A stretch of DNA of 25,774 nucleotides, taken from IMG/VR virus record IMGVR_UViG_3300044999_000023, positions 1 to 25,774 of that record. One strand, given 5' to 3'. The translations under genes and the position numbers were made by a program. Under the pieces are notes generated by a model. That model saw only the letters and a program-made list of their open reading frames with translations, was not told where the DNA came from and did no database searches. This stretch comes from a virus. Positions 11,469 to 19,179 of the stretch are shown here, in pieces. Within the stretch, counting starts at the first letter, position 1. The number at the start of each line of letters is the position of its first letter.

Positions 11469-12065
11469 ATGCCCAACAAGACCCCAGTCACGCCCTTCGA
11501 ACACCCCAAACCAGAGGGCTTCGGGCTCGCCAACAAGGGCGAGGGCAAAGCCCCCCAAATCCGCCATACCCGTCCTGCGGTAGCGCGACACTGGGCACGG
11601 CTCATAGTCGCCCACAACATGGACGTCGAAGCCGCCGTTGCGAAGGGCCTGGCGGCGGAGTACCCCGATGCCACGGACGCCCAGATCGTGTCCCTGGCGC
11701 GCACTCTCGAAGGTTCCCCGCATGTGCAACGCGAGATGGCCAAGCTCCTCGAGGACATCGGTTGCGGTGACGAGGCCCTCACGAAGCTCATTGGCATCTT
11801 GTGGTCCGAAGTCCTCGGCAAGAACGACAAGCGCTGGGCAGCCGCGGCAAGACTCCTCGCCGAGATCACCGGCGCCAGCAAGGCCTCCGAGAAAGGCAAA
11901 AAGCTCCCCACGTTGAAGCTGGCCGGCATGGATGAAGGCCTCTCAAGAATGCTTGGCAACGCCGCGCCAACAAATGACGCCCCAGACCAACCCGCCGAAG
12001 TGCTAGGTGATATCCTTGGAGATGACGGAGATTCGTCTCTCGAGGACATCACAGATGGCAACTAA
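11469..12065 (+). CDS. Putative terminase small subunit, 198 aa
   Basis: First gene of the head block, followed by three small genes and the large terminase after the GIY-YIG gene; this is the usual place for TerS. The middle part (KGLAAEYPDATDAQIVSLAR then TLEGSPHVQREMAKLLEDIG) is helix-rich and could hold the DNA-recognition helices; the C-terminus is acidic (GDILGDDGDSSLEDITDGN), as often in TerS tails that contact TerL. ATG at 11469; GAGG lies 13 nt upstream, a poor spacing. Assignment is from position and shape, not from a signature motif. Confidence 0.55.
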   Translation: MPNKTPVTPFEHPKPEGFGLANKGEGKAPQIRHTRPAVARHWARLIVAHNMDVEAAVAKGLAAEYPDATDAQIVSLARTLEGSPHVQREMAKLLEDIGCGDEALTKLIGILWSEVLGKNDKRWAAAARLLAEITGASKASEKGKKLPTLKLAGMDEGLSRMLGNAAPTNDAPDQPAEVLGDILGDDGDSSLEDITDGN

Positions 12066-12405
12066 CAAAGACTTCACAGGCTACGACGGCAAATCGAAGC
12101 CGGGCGCAGGGCGCCAAATTCCCGCGAAGGCTCAGCACGAGTCCGCGGGGGGCGACACCGCAAAGTCCGCGCGTAACCTCACCCAGAACGCCTCACAGGA
12201 AGATGACGACGGCGGTTCCAGTGAGTCTCTCCTGGACGGCCTAGCCGGCCTACACAGCGCAGTGCTCGGTGGCTTGGCTGGCATCAAGCGCGCCGTGGCC
12301 TCCAAAAACTCCGGTTCACAGAACCTCTACACCGGTCTCGCGGGCTCTAGTTCGCCGGCCGAGAAGTCGTGGTCGCGGAATAGCGGCTCCGAGAACGCCT
12401 ACTAA
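12055..12405 (+). CDS. Small Ser/Gly-rich protein, 116 aa
   Basis: ATG at 12055 overlaps the previous gene by 11 nt, with GAGG 9 nt upstream. Low-complexity start (YDGKSKPGAGRQIPAKAQ), then SLLDGLAGLHSAVLGGLAG and IKRAVASKNSGSQNLYTG. It shares a short 'G-I-K-R-A' motif with the next two genes. Function unknown; likely a virion or packaging accessory. Confidence 0.7.
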   Translation: MATNKDFTGYDGKSKPGAGRQIPAKAQHESAGGDTAKSARNLTQNASQEDDDGGSSESLLDGLAGLHSAVLGGLAGIKRAVASKNSGSQNLYTGLAGSSSPAEKSWSRNSGSENAY

Positions 12406-12406
12406 C

Positions 12407-12622
12407 ATGGCAATCAATCCCGCTCCCGAATACCACAAAAAGCTCGCAGGGTTCTCCGGCGTCAAACGCGCTGGCACCGCAGCGAAGCAGATTAACGGCT
12501 CCGACAAGACCCTCAAGCCCGGGGAGTACAGCTCACCGACGGCCTCGGATAACGCTTCGTTCGACAGATCGCCGTATCAGAAGATGGTCCAGAAAAGCAT
12601 GGTCGGGGGTCACCTCCGGTGA
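12407..12622 (+). CDS. Small protein with FSG-RAG motif, 71 aa
   Basis: ATG at 12407 directly after the previous stop; no strong ribosome site. MAINPAPEYHKKLAGFSGVK RAGTAAKQINGSDKTLKPGE. Shares FSG(V/I)(K/R)RAG with its downstream neighbour. The tail SPYQKMVQKSMVGGHLR is basic. Confidence 0.65.
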   Translation: MAINPAPEYHKKLAGFSGVKRAGTAAKQINGSDKTLKPGEYSSPTASDNASFDRSPYQKMVQKSMVGGHLR

Positions 12623-12894
12623 TCTCGCCCGAGTCCACGCTGCACCAACCGGGGAAGCTAACGATGCCCAATCTTCCGGGGCTGAATGACGGTAACTCGC
12701 AGCCAAACCCCTTCAGTGGGATCCGCCGCGCAGGGCAGGCGAAGCGCGCAATGAACTTTGAACGGTGGCAAGGATCGAAGTCCGGCGCAGGCTCAGATGT
12801 CCCCGATCAGAAATCCTTTGACGGCTCTAAATTTCAACAGCAAGGCGGCCAAGCTAAAACGCAATTTGGCTCCATGCGTCAAGCCAAATTATGA
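12619..12894 (+). CDS. Small protein with FSG-RAG motif, 91 aa (or 76 aa)
   Basis: GTG at 12619 overlaps the previous TGA (GTGA); an ATG at 12664 with GGGGAAG upstream gives a 76-aa form. It contains NPFSGIRRAGQAKRAMNF, a close relative of the motif in the preceding gene, so the two are probably paralogues. The tail is Gln/Gly/Lys-rich (SKFQQQGGQAKTQFGSMRQ). Confidence 0.65.
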   Translation: MISPESTLHQPGKLTMPNLPGLNDGNSQPNPFSGIRRAGQAKRAMNFERWQGSKSGAGSDVPDQKSFDGSKFQQQGGQAKTQFGSMRQAKL

Positions 12895-12903
12895 AAGAAA
12901 CGT

Positions 12904-12932
12904 TTGACGCTTACGTGCGTGAGTGATATTCT
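12904..12932 (+). promoter_or_regulatory. Near-leaderless promoter of the GIY-YIG gene
   Basis: TTGACG at 12904-12909, 17-bp spacer that contains ACGTGCGTGAGTGA, TATTCT at 12927-12932. The ATG is 10 nt further, so the leader would be about 3 nt, with no Shine-Dalgarno. Confidence 0.65.
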
Positions 12933-12942
12933 TAACTTACGC

Positions 12943-13428
12943 ATGCTCATATACGCCATCCGAAACATCATTACCGGAAAACAATACGTTGGCAAAACCA
13001 CCAAGTCAGCAGAAACTCGGTGGAAGCAGCATGTGCGCACTGCAAATAGCGGGCGTAACAGTTGTTTTCACGCAGCGATCCGGGAACACGGCCCCGCAGC
13101 TTTTATCTGGTATGTGCTCTCCGAAGCCTTAAATGCGGAAGTCGCCGACAAGCTAGAAAGATTCTGGATCAGGGAACTCAATACTTTCGATCCGGTTGGG
13201 TATAACCGAAATAATGGCGGGGCGGCTCGTCCATCCGGGTTTAGACATCGCCCAGAGACGCGGTCGAAAATGAGTGCGGCTCGGATGGGGCATAAGGCCG
13301 AAGCTAGTACCTTAGAAAAACAGCGCAAAAGAGCATTGGGAAATAGCTATCACTTGGGGCATAAAGCTACGCCCGAAGCGCGCGCGAGAATGAGCGCAGC
13401 TCAACGCCGCAGGTATGCTCGTGCCTGA
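12943..13428 (+). CDS. GIY-YIG homing endonuclease with NUMOD3 repeats, 161 aa
   Basis: The N-terminal nuclease domain (1-92) has IYAIRNIITGKQYVGKT (the GIY-YIG motif as IYA-YVG), catalytic Arg26 in ETRWKQH, Glu72 in KLERFWIRELN, and the closing GYNRNNGG. Two NUMOD3-like DNA-binding repeats follow (RHRPETRSKMSAARMGH at 101-117; HLGHKATPEARARMSAAQRR at 137-156). This is the plan of I-TevI/SegA-type free-standing phage enzymes. It lies between the terminase genes and overlaps the large-terminase start by 14 nt. An upstream TTG at 12904 lies in the -35 and is rejected. Confidence 0.93.
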   Translation: MLIYAIRNIITGKQYVGKTTKSAETRWKQHVRTANSGRNSCFHAAIREHGPAAFIWYVLSEALNAEVADKLERFWIRELNTFDPVGYNRNNGGAARPSGFRHRPETRSKMSAARMGHKAEASTLEKQRKRALGNSYHLGHKATPEARARMSAAQRRRYARA

Positions 13429-15067
13429 ACCCGCCCCCAGCTTCCACAAATACGAACTCCAAGAAGGCCTTGACGACAGAGCCAAACACCTGCTGCCCTC
13501 GCAGCGGGCTTTTGTTTTTGCCCCGGAGAGGTTCAGTTGTATCAGCGGGGGTTTCGCGTCAGGGAAGTCTTTCGCGGTTGTACTCAAGGGCACAGTCCTT
13601 TCTGCGGCCATACCCGGCAACGTTGGGAGCTTTCTTTGCTATCGCGGTTCGGACGTTGAGAAACGTCTATTGCCGTTATTCATGGAAGAGGTCTGCCCGC
13701 GGTCTTGGGTAAAGTCCTACAACAAAAACAAGCGCGTCGTGGTTCTTCGCAACAACAGCATCATTTCTTTCGACCACATCAAGGACTCGACCAGCGGTGC
13801 CGGTGCTGGCGTGGGCACCCGTCGAATCGGTTCGAACTGGGGATGGTTCGGTGTCGACCAGGGCGAGGAAATTGAAAAACCACATTGGGATGCCTTAGCG
13901 TCCCGTCTTCGGTTACCTCGTGCCCCGAAGAAATTCGGTTTCGCGTCAATCAACCCCGCCGGCCGCGACTGGTGGTGGGAAAAGTTCTTCCAGAAGGTCC
14001 AGCCATGGCCCCGCGATGAACAACGCCGCGCGCTGCAGTTAGATGGCAAGTTCTATCAGGCCGTGAAGTCCGGCGATAACATGCTGGGCATCTCGGTGAA
14101 CTCCCTCGAAAACCGCGTCAGCAATGGGGGTTTTGTTGAAGACGCATTTTTCGACTCACTGTTAGAAACCTATGGCGAGGCCTGGGTTGAGAGGTTCGTG
14201 TACGGCTCTTTTGACGATTTCAAGGGCCGGCTATTTGACGGATTCTCCGGCGGCCTGGTGGACTATGCAGATGCCTCTGTTCATGTTATCGACGACTTCC
14301 AAATTCCGAAGCACTGGGCCTGTCTTACCTCAATAGACGTTGGGGGCGACAGTCCGTGGGCCGTGATCCCGACTTTTGCTGACGAGCAGGGCAATGTCAT
14401 CGTGTGCCCGGGGTTCCACAATCGCACGGGGCGCGTATCAGACGTTGCGGCATGGATTAAGCGAAATGTGCCGTACAACGAAAATCGCACGCGTTTCATC
14501 ATCGACCCGGAAAATCCCGTAGCCACTGTTGAGTTGTCGGAACATTCCATATACGCCAGCCCCGCACAGAAGGCGATCATGCCTGGACTACTTCGCCTTA
14601 GCGGTTATCTCCACATCCAAAAGCATCGCGACCTTCCGCATTGGTACAAAGAAACACAGCCCCCGGCGCGTGACTTCAAATTTCGAGGCAAGGGCTCCCC
14701 GCAGATGTTCGTTATGAAGTCTGCCATGGTGGTGCGTAAAGAACTAGACACCGCGAAGTGGGACGAAACGAAAATTGACAAGATGTTCAAGTCTTCCACG
14801 GCGCGCTTTGACGCCGTAGAAGCTCTGCGCTACGCGGCCATGGAGCATCCTGAGCCCTCAAAAATCGTGGGTGTCGAGGATGCCAAATGGATCGCCATGG
14901 AAAAGATCGACCCCGCTAGCGCCAAAGAATGGCGCGCGTACGAAAAGCGCATCGCAGCCCGCAAAGGCGGCAAAACCGCGCTGCGCGACATGGACAGCGA
15001 AGAGGCCACCAGCATCGTCGACCAGTTCGGCGCACCCGTCACAAAGTACGATTGGAACGAGGACTGA
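13415..15067 (+). CDS. terL: Terminase large subunit, 550 aa
   Basis: The DNA-packaging motor ATPase/nuclease. Walker A GGFASGKS (45-52), Walker B WGWFGVDQGEEI (142-152, with the catalytic acid in GEE), a SINPAG coupling-like motif near 178-183, then an RNase H-like nuclease domain with candidate metal ligands D308 (SIDVGGDSPW), D364 (IIDPENP) and D466 (ARFDAVEALRY). Length and order are normal for a tailed-phage TerL. The ATG at 13415 has only a weak AGGT before it and overlaps the end of the GIY-YIG gene, so the endonuclease may have taken over the upstream junction. No intein or internal stop is seen. Confidence 0.95.
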   Translation: MLVPEPAPSFHKYELQEGLDDRAKHLLPSQRAFVFAPERFSCISGGFASGKSFAVVLKGTVLSAAIPGNVGSFLCYRGSDVEKRLLPLFMEEVCPRSWVKSYNKNKRVVVLRNNSIISFDHIKDSTSGAGAGVGTRRIGSNWGWFGVDQGEEIEKPHWDALASRLRLPRAPKKFGFASINPAGRDWWWEKFFQKVQPWPRDEQRRALQLDGKFYQAVKSGDNMLGISVNSLENRVSNGGFVEDAFFDSLLETYGEAWVERFVYGSFDDFKGRLFDGFSGGLVDYADASVHVIDDFQIPKHWACLTSIDVGGDSPWAVIPTFADEQGNVIVCPGFHNRTGRVSDVAAWIKRNVPYNENRTRFIIDPENPVATVELSEHSIYASPAQKAIMPGLLRLSGYLHIQKHRDLPHWYKETQPPARDFKFRGKGSPQMFVMKSAMVVRKELDTAKWDETKIDKMFKSSTARFDAVEALRYAAMEHPEPSKIVGVEDAKWIAMEKIDPASAKEWRAYEKRIAARKGGKTALRDMDSEEATSIVDQFGAPVTKYDWNED

Positions 15068-15108
15068 ACCGCGCCAAAGTGACATACAATAGAACACAGG
15101 ACACTAAC

Positions 15109-15495
15109 ATGCTTGGATGGAAGTTGATTCGTGAGTCCGAAATCGCGCTGCAAGCGCAGCTTACCGATATCCGGATTGCGTCCATTGCGAGCGATCTCCG
15201 CGCCGCCAAGGAATACGCGGCGAAATGCGAGCGCTTGATTGAGCACGAGCGCGAACGCATAGATCTCGAACGCGAGCGCGCTGATCGCATCGCCGATGGC
15301 CGATTCCAAGCGGATGGCCTAGCACCGGTGAGCGAGACTGTCCTACGCGAACAACGCGCGCAGGAAACAGCCGCCACAGAGAAGCGCACCGATTACATGA
15401 AAGAACTAATGGAGATTTACGGGGAGACCGAGTCCGACCTTCTCGAAGACGGCGCGGAGCCCTTGCCCGAAGAACTTGCGGAGACCGTTAGATGA
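15109..15495 (+). CDS. Coiled-coil protein between TerL and portal, 128 aa
   Basis: ATG at 15109 with AGGA about 7 nt upstream. The central part (KEYAAKCERLIEHERERIDL, then ERERADRIADGRF) is a strongly charged helix likely to form a coiled coil. The C-terminus is acidic (YGETESDLLEDGAEPLPEEL). Its stop overlaps the portal ATG. Position suggests a packaging or portal accessory; no family recognised. Confidence 0.75.
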   Translation: MLGWKLIRESEIALQAQLTDIRIASIASDLRAAKEYAAKCERLIEHERERIDLERERADRIADGRFQADGLAPVSETVLREQRAQETAATEKRTDYMKELMEIYGETESDLLEDGAEPLPEELAETVR

Positions 15496-17906
15496 GCGCA
15501 GCCGAACAGATCGATCCCCTAGCGGCACCGATTGCCGGGGACACCGAGCCCGAGAAACAGAAAGATCCCTACCAGGACTTCGCCGAAATCTCCGAGCGAA
15601 TCGATAAGTGCCTGAAAGCCGACGCGTTCTCGCGAATCTTTTTTGAAAATAATTGGGCCCGCAATATCTTCTTTTACGCCGGCGCGCAGTGGCTCCGCAA
15701 ATCGAACGGCCGCTGGGAACGCCGCAATTTGCCGAATTGGTTCCCGCGGGCCCAGACGAACAAGCTGGCGGAAAAAGCCAACGACCTCATCACGCAATTG
15801 TTGCAGGGCGGTCGCGTGCCGATTTCGTACACGCCATCCTCGGATAGCGAAGCCGATATGGGCACAGCCGACGTCGGCGAACGCATTCGTGAGGTGATGT
15901 ACACCGAAGCCCATTGCGATGAGCAGGCCCACCTCCTCGCGAGCTGGTTGATTCTCACCGGCAATGCTTTCGGCATTCCTCACTACGACATGGACGAAGC
16001 GCATGGCGTAACGCAAGTGCCCTTCCAGAAATGCGCCGATTGCGGCGAACAAATCGATCCCGAGGCAATCAATCCTGAAGCTCCTGCGTGCCCCACCTGT
16101 GACTCCGCGAACGTCGCGCCGTCGCTTGATGAGACCGGCCAACCGACGGACATTGCGCATGAATACCCCATCGGCGCCCTGCAGTTGGAAGTAGCCGGCC
16201 CGTTCGAAATCCGCGGTGATCACCGCATCTCGGATGTTCGCAAGTGGCGAAAATTCGTGCACCAGAAAAAGTACGATCTGGCCTGGGCGAAAGAGAAGTG
16301 GCCGGACTTCAAAGAACATATTCAAGCGGACAACGGCAGCTCCCCCGATACCGCACAGTTCTACATGGACCTCTTCGCGAACCTCACCCCTGACTTCGCG
16401 TTCGGCGCAGGGTTATCTTCGAACGGCTCGACCGCAGCGAAGTACCCCAAGGCTTCGGCGTATTGCTACCGCGAGTTGCCCTCCGAGAAATATCCCGAAG
16501 GCCTATATGCCGTTCGGATAGGGCCAAACCCCGAGGCAATCGTTGAGGCGGGTCCGCTCCCTACGACCTATGGCGCCGGCGTGAAAAAAGGCAAGAAATT
16601 CCTGCCGCTTATTCATTGGCGCAGCAATCTTGTCCCGGGTCGGCTGTGGGGAAAGACCCCGATCGATGATCTCATCACGCTGCAAGTCTTCCGGAACATG
16701 ATCGAAGCCAACATCCGGCTTTCTATTCAGCGCATGGGCAATGCGATGTGGCTCTTGCCGAAGGGCTGCGGTGTGGATGTTCTCACCGGCGAACCAGGGC
16801 AAACTGTGCCCTACAGTCCGATGTCTGTCGGCGGTACGAACTTCGCGAAGCCCGAACGCATTCCGGCGGATCTCAACAACATTGGCGCGCTGGTCACGAT
16901 GCTGAAAGTCATCGACGACGCCATGGAGAGAATCTCAGGTACGTTCTTCCTGCAAGGTGGCAATGCGCCGCCGGGAGTCACCGCCGCATCAGCCTTGGCC
17001 TACCTCGGGGAGAAGGGTCAACAATCCCTGTCCACCTTGCGTACTGGATGGGCGCAAGGTTGGGCAGAGTTTGATAAACAAGCCCTCGAGATTTGCCGCG
17101 AGAACTGGGACGACAACCGCATGCGCGCGGTCTCAGGCAAGAACCGCAAATGGCAAGTTGAGCAATTCTCAAAAGCTGACATCCAGGGCTCCGTAAATTT
17201 CATTGTCGACTGGAACAGCCTTGCGCCGAAGTCGAACGCCACGGAGCGCGCTACGATCGGGCAACTTGTTCAGCTCGGCATGGTGAACCCGCAGGATCCG
17301 GAGACGCAAATCGCGGTCCTTAAGAAGTTCGGCATGCTTGACCTTAAGGGCTCGTTCGATATCGACATCCAAGACGCGGCGAAGGAAGAAGACCGCTTCA
17401 TCAGCGATAACGAAATGCCGCAAGTAAGGCCATTCGTCGATAATAGCCAGGCCCACCTAATTTCACATATTGACTTTGCGAAAACAGACGAATTCCGCGA
17501 ACTGCCGCAAGACAAGCAACAGGCGTGGCTGGGACACATAAGCAACACGGTCCTGGACATCACAACCCGCCGGCTGATGCTCACGCAGGCTGGTCTTGAT
17601 CCTGACGTACCCGCGCTCGCCGAGGTGCCCAGCGCAGCGGCGTCGGTCGCCGCGCAGGCCTCCTTGCAGGCGCAGCAAGCCCAACAACAGGCCGCCGCTC
17701 AAAATGGCGGTGTGCCGAATGGCGCGGAGGGCCCAGACGCCCGATTGAATCCTGATGGCACACAGCCCGCAACGCAGGCCGACACCCAAATGCCCGACAT
17801 CGCCGATAGCGGCGTGCAGGGCCCAGAGCAGGCCGCACCGGCGGGGCTACCCCCGAACGTGAAGCCCGAAGGTTCTCCAAGACGGATTGACCTTCCAGGG
17901 CAATGA
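15492..17906 (+). CDS. Portal protein, 804 aa, with zinc-ribbon insertion
   Basis: Dodecameric head vertex through which DNA is pumped. It lies directly behind TerL and is large, like the portals of several short-tailed phages. Recognisable parts are the N-terminal SNGRWERRNLPNWFPRAQTN segment, the central NMIEANIRLSIQRMGNAMWL helical region and a Gln/Ala-rich C-terminal helix (ASLQAQQAQQQAAAQNG) fitting a barrel or crown. Residues 181-203 hold CADC...CPTC, a zinc ribbon inside the portal, which I do not recall as a general portal feature. ATG overlaps the preceding stop. Portal assignment rests on gene order, size and sequence style. Confidence 0.85.
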   Translation: MSAAEQIDPLAAPIAGDTEPEKQKDPYQDFAEISERIDKCLKADAFSRIFFENNWARNIFFYAGAQWLRKSNGRWERRNLPNWFPRAQTNKLAEKANDLITQLLQGGRVPISYTPSSDSEADMGTADVGERIREVMYTEAHCDEQAHLLASWLILTGNAFGIPHYDMDEAHGVTQVPFQKCADCGEQIDPEAINPEAPACPTCDSANVAPSLDETGQPTDIAHEYPIGALQLEVAGPFEIRGDHRISDVRKWRKFVHQKKYDLAWAKEKWPDFKEHIQADNGSSPDTAQFYMDLFANLTPDFAFGAGLSSNGSTAAKYPKASAYCYRELPSEKYPEGLYAVRIGPNPEAIVEAGPLPTTYGAGVKKGKKFLPLIHWRSNLVPGRLWGKTPIDDLITLQVFRNMIEANIRLSIQRMGNAMWLLPKGCGVDVLTGEPGQTVPYSPMSVGGTNFAKPERIPADLNNIGALVTMLKVIDDAMERISGTFFLQGGNAPPGVTAASALAYLGEKGQQSLSTLRTGWAQGWAEFDKQALEICRENWDDNRMRAVSGKNRKWQVEQFSKADIQGSVNFIVDWNSLAPKSNATERATIGQLVQLGMVNPQDPETQIAVLKKFGMLDLKGSFDIDIQDAAKEEDRFISDNEMPQVRPFVDNSQAHLISHIDFAKTDEFRELPQDKQQAWLGHISNTVLDITTRRLMLTQAGLDPDVPALAEVPSAAASVAAQASLQAQQAQQQAAAQNGGVPNGAEGPDARLNPDGTQPATQADTQMPDIADSGVQGPEQAAPAGLPPNVKPEGSPRRIDLPGQ

Positions 17907-18055
17907 ACTCCGGAACCCAACTCGGCACCGCGTTCTGCCGTCCCGATGATCCCATAGCGAACCGCCGCAAACCGCGGATGTTCGCTTCGGAGAACCCTAC
18001 GGTGTCCCCGAGCACGCCGTACGGATTTGGAGTTCTGCATTTTCCTGCAATCTGA
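17903..18055 (+). CDS. Small protein, 50 aa
   Basis: ATG overlaps the portal stop (ATGA). MNSGTQLGTAFCRPDDPIAN then RRKPRMFASENPTVSPSTPY; Pro/Ser-rich and without hydrophobic segments. Not recognised. Supported by coupling and by filling the space up to the next promoter. Confidence 0.5.
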   Translation: MNSGTQLGTAFCRPDDPIANRRKPRMFASENPTVSPSTPYGFGVLHFPAI

Positions 18056-18107
18056 AGGTTTCGGCAACAACCGCAGGTTCTTTATTGAGTCGTGCGGCGG
18101 GGTGTGG

Positions 18108-18136
18108 CTGACGTGCTAAACTTACGTTTGTAGCAT
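18108..18136 (+). promoter_or_regulatory. Promoter candidate
   Basis: CTGACG at 18108-18113, 17-bp spacer ending in TTTG (extended -10 style), TAGCAT at 18131-18136. The spacer contains CTTACGT, as in the GIY-YIG promoter. Moderate match only. Confidence 0.45.
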
Positions 18137-18142
18137 ACGCCG

Positions 18143-18216
18143 AACAGGGGAGTCGCTCTGCGACACGGCCTCGCATCGGGTGATGCCCTGGACTGGGCCC
18201 GACGCAAGGAATTCCA
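18143..18216 (+). other. Structured 5' leader with two hairpins
   Basis: Between the promoter and the gene at 18217 lie GTCGC-TCT-GCGAC and GCATC-GGGT-GATGC, both perfect 5-bp stems, followed by a GGGCCC palindrome and AAGGA. No U-tract follows. It does not match a riboswitch class I know. Confidence 0.45.
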
Positions 18217-18603
18217 ATGTACCGTTTCTTGCGCGTAACCGCCCTGTGGGTTCTCCTGCTGCCAACTACCGTTTCTTTCACCGGTGCCGCCTCTAATCAG
18301 CTAGTTCTCTGGGCTAACAACGACACCTTTCCCGTGAAGGTAAACCTCGTAAAACTGGACAAATTCACAGGCGGGCACACCGTTACGCTGCCCGATGGCA
18401 CCGTGATGATGGACGAGACGCACTGCCTTATGTCCAGCAAAACACATCTGAATTTGCTCGCCGACAACTGGGACTTTCACGAGACTATCGAATCAATCGG
18501 CGATATGCTGATCGATCTCGGCTCATGGCTGTGGACTTTTTGCCCGTTCGTTTGGGTTGCCGCGGTTGTCGGTAAGTTGCGCCCTATCCAGAAAAGCGCT
18601 TGA
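18217..18603 (+). CDS. Membrane-anchored protein, possibly DUF5317-like, 128 aa
   Basis: ATG at 18217 with AAGGA upstream. The N-terminus MYRFLRVTALWVLLLPTTVS is a signal peptide or anchor. The middle HCLMSSKTHLNLLADNWDFH then ESIGDMLIDLGSWLWTFCPF resembles the 'THL..LAD......I.SIGD.LI.LG.WLW' pattern I associate with DUF5317-type proteins found in phages. A second hydrophobic span closes the protein (FVWVAAVVGKL). Its function is unknown; the family name is from memory and uncertain. Confidence 0.65.
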   Translation: MYRFLRVTALWVLLLPTTVSFTGAASNQLVLWANNDTFPVKVNLVKLDKFTGGHTVTLPDGTVMMDETHCLMSSKTHLNLLADNWDFHETIESIGDMLIDLGSWLWTFCPFVWVAAVVGKLRPIQKSA

Positions 18604-18630
18604 CAACCTCCCACAGTGACGTGTTAAAGT
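18600..18630 (+). promoter_or_regulatory. Promoter for the small-gene/glycosyltransferase run
   Basis: TTGACA at 18600-18605 overlaps the preceding stop; TAAAGT at 18625-18630 gives a 19-bp spacer (18 if read as TTAAAG). The spacer ends with CAGTGACGTGT. GGAGG and the first ATG follow 20 nt later. Confidence 0.55.
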
Positions 18631-18650
18631 AGCGTGCGTGGAGGACATTC

Positions 18651-18746
18651 ATGGCACGCATCAAAGCGTACGTCCGTAACTGGTGGCGCCAGTGGGTCGT
18701 TGATGACTTCGACCGGCATTACCCCAACGAGCCTTGGCTTTTCTGA
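18651..18746 (+). CDS. Micro-protein, 31 aa
   Basis: ATG at 18651 with a perfect GGAGG 6 nt upstream. MARIKAYVRNWWRQWVVDDF DRHYPNEPWLF, an aromatic and basic amphipathic helix, possibly membrane-surface or protein-binding. The stop shares its A with the next ATG (TGATG). Confidence 0.65.
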   Translation: MARIKAYVRNWWRQWVVDDFDRHYPNEPWLF

Positions 18747-18847
18747 TGCGAAACCGCATAAAGCAAGTTCAAATGCTGCACATCTGCCTGGGGCGTTACC
18801 GCTGGCATCTCATCGATCTCTGGTACGTCCTTACGGGGCACGTCTAA
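18746..18847 (+). CDS. Micro-protein, 33 aa
   Basis: Coupled start (TGATG). MRNRIKQVQMLHICLGRYRW HLIDLWYVLTGHV; basic N-terminus and hydrophobic C-terminal half. No ribosome site of its own. Ends directly before the next ATG (TAAATG). Confidence 0.5.
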   Translation: MRNRIKQVQMLHICLGRYRWHLIDLWYVLTGHV

Positions 18848-19024
18848 ATGCCGCGTCTGCGCAAGGTCGAGAATTGGCGTGCGCTGGCCGTCGAGATGTA
18901 TTTCTATGCGTTCGGTAAGCGCTGCGTGCGTTGCTCTAAGCCTGTAGCTGCGAAAGACTTCACGCTATACCGGCTGGCCGGGGGCAGGGAATTGCTGTTA
19001 GCCCACGCGAGGTGCAAGCCGTGA
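18848..19024 (+). CDS. Small Cys protein, 58 aa
   Basis: ATG directly after the previous TAA. MPRLRKVENWRALAVEMYFY then GKRCVRCSKPVAAKDFTLYR and HARCKP: CxxC...H..C, the signature of a single zinc site similar to the zinc proteins in the leftward block. Stop overlaps the next GTG. Confidence 0.6.
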   Translation: MPRLRKVENWRALAVEMYFYAFGKRCVRCSKPVAAKDFTLYRLAGGRELLLAHARCKP

Positions 19025-19179
19025 CCGAATATCTCAAGCCCGGGCCGTTCTCGGTGCCCGTCAGCAACGGCAAGATGACAAACCGCGACTATGACATCGC
19101 CGTCGGTGCGCTGGTGTGGTGCTGGCGATGCGGGGAATACGTGAAGCCGGGGCACGATTGCCCGCAGGAGATCAAATGA
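19021..19179 (+). CDS. Small zinc-ribbon-like protein, 52 aa
   Basis: GTG at 19021 overlaps the preceding TGA. Ends with GALVWCWRCGEYVKPGHDCP, a CxxC-x9-H/C knuckle. No family recognised. Stop overlaps the glycosyltransferase ATG (ATGA). Confidence 0.6.
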   Translation: MTEYLKPGPFSVPVSNGKMTNRDYDIAVGALVWCWRCGEYVKPGHDCPQEIK

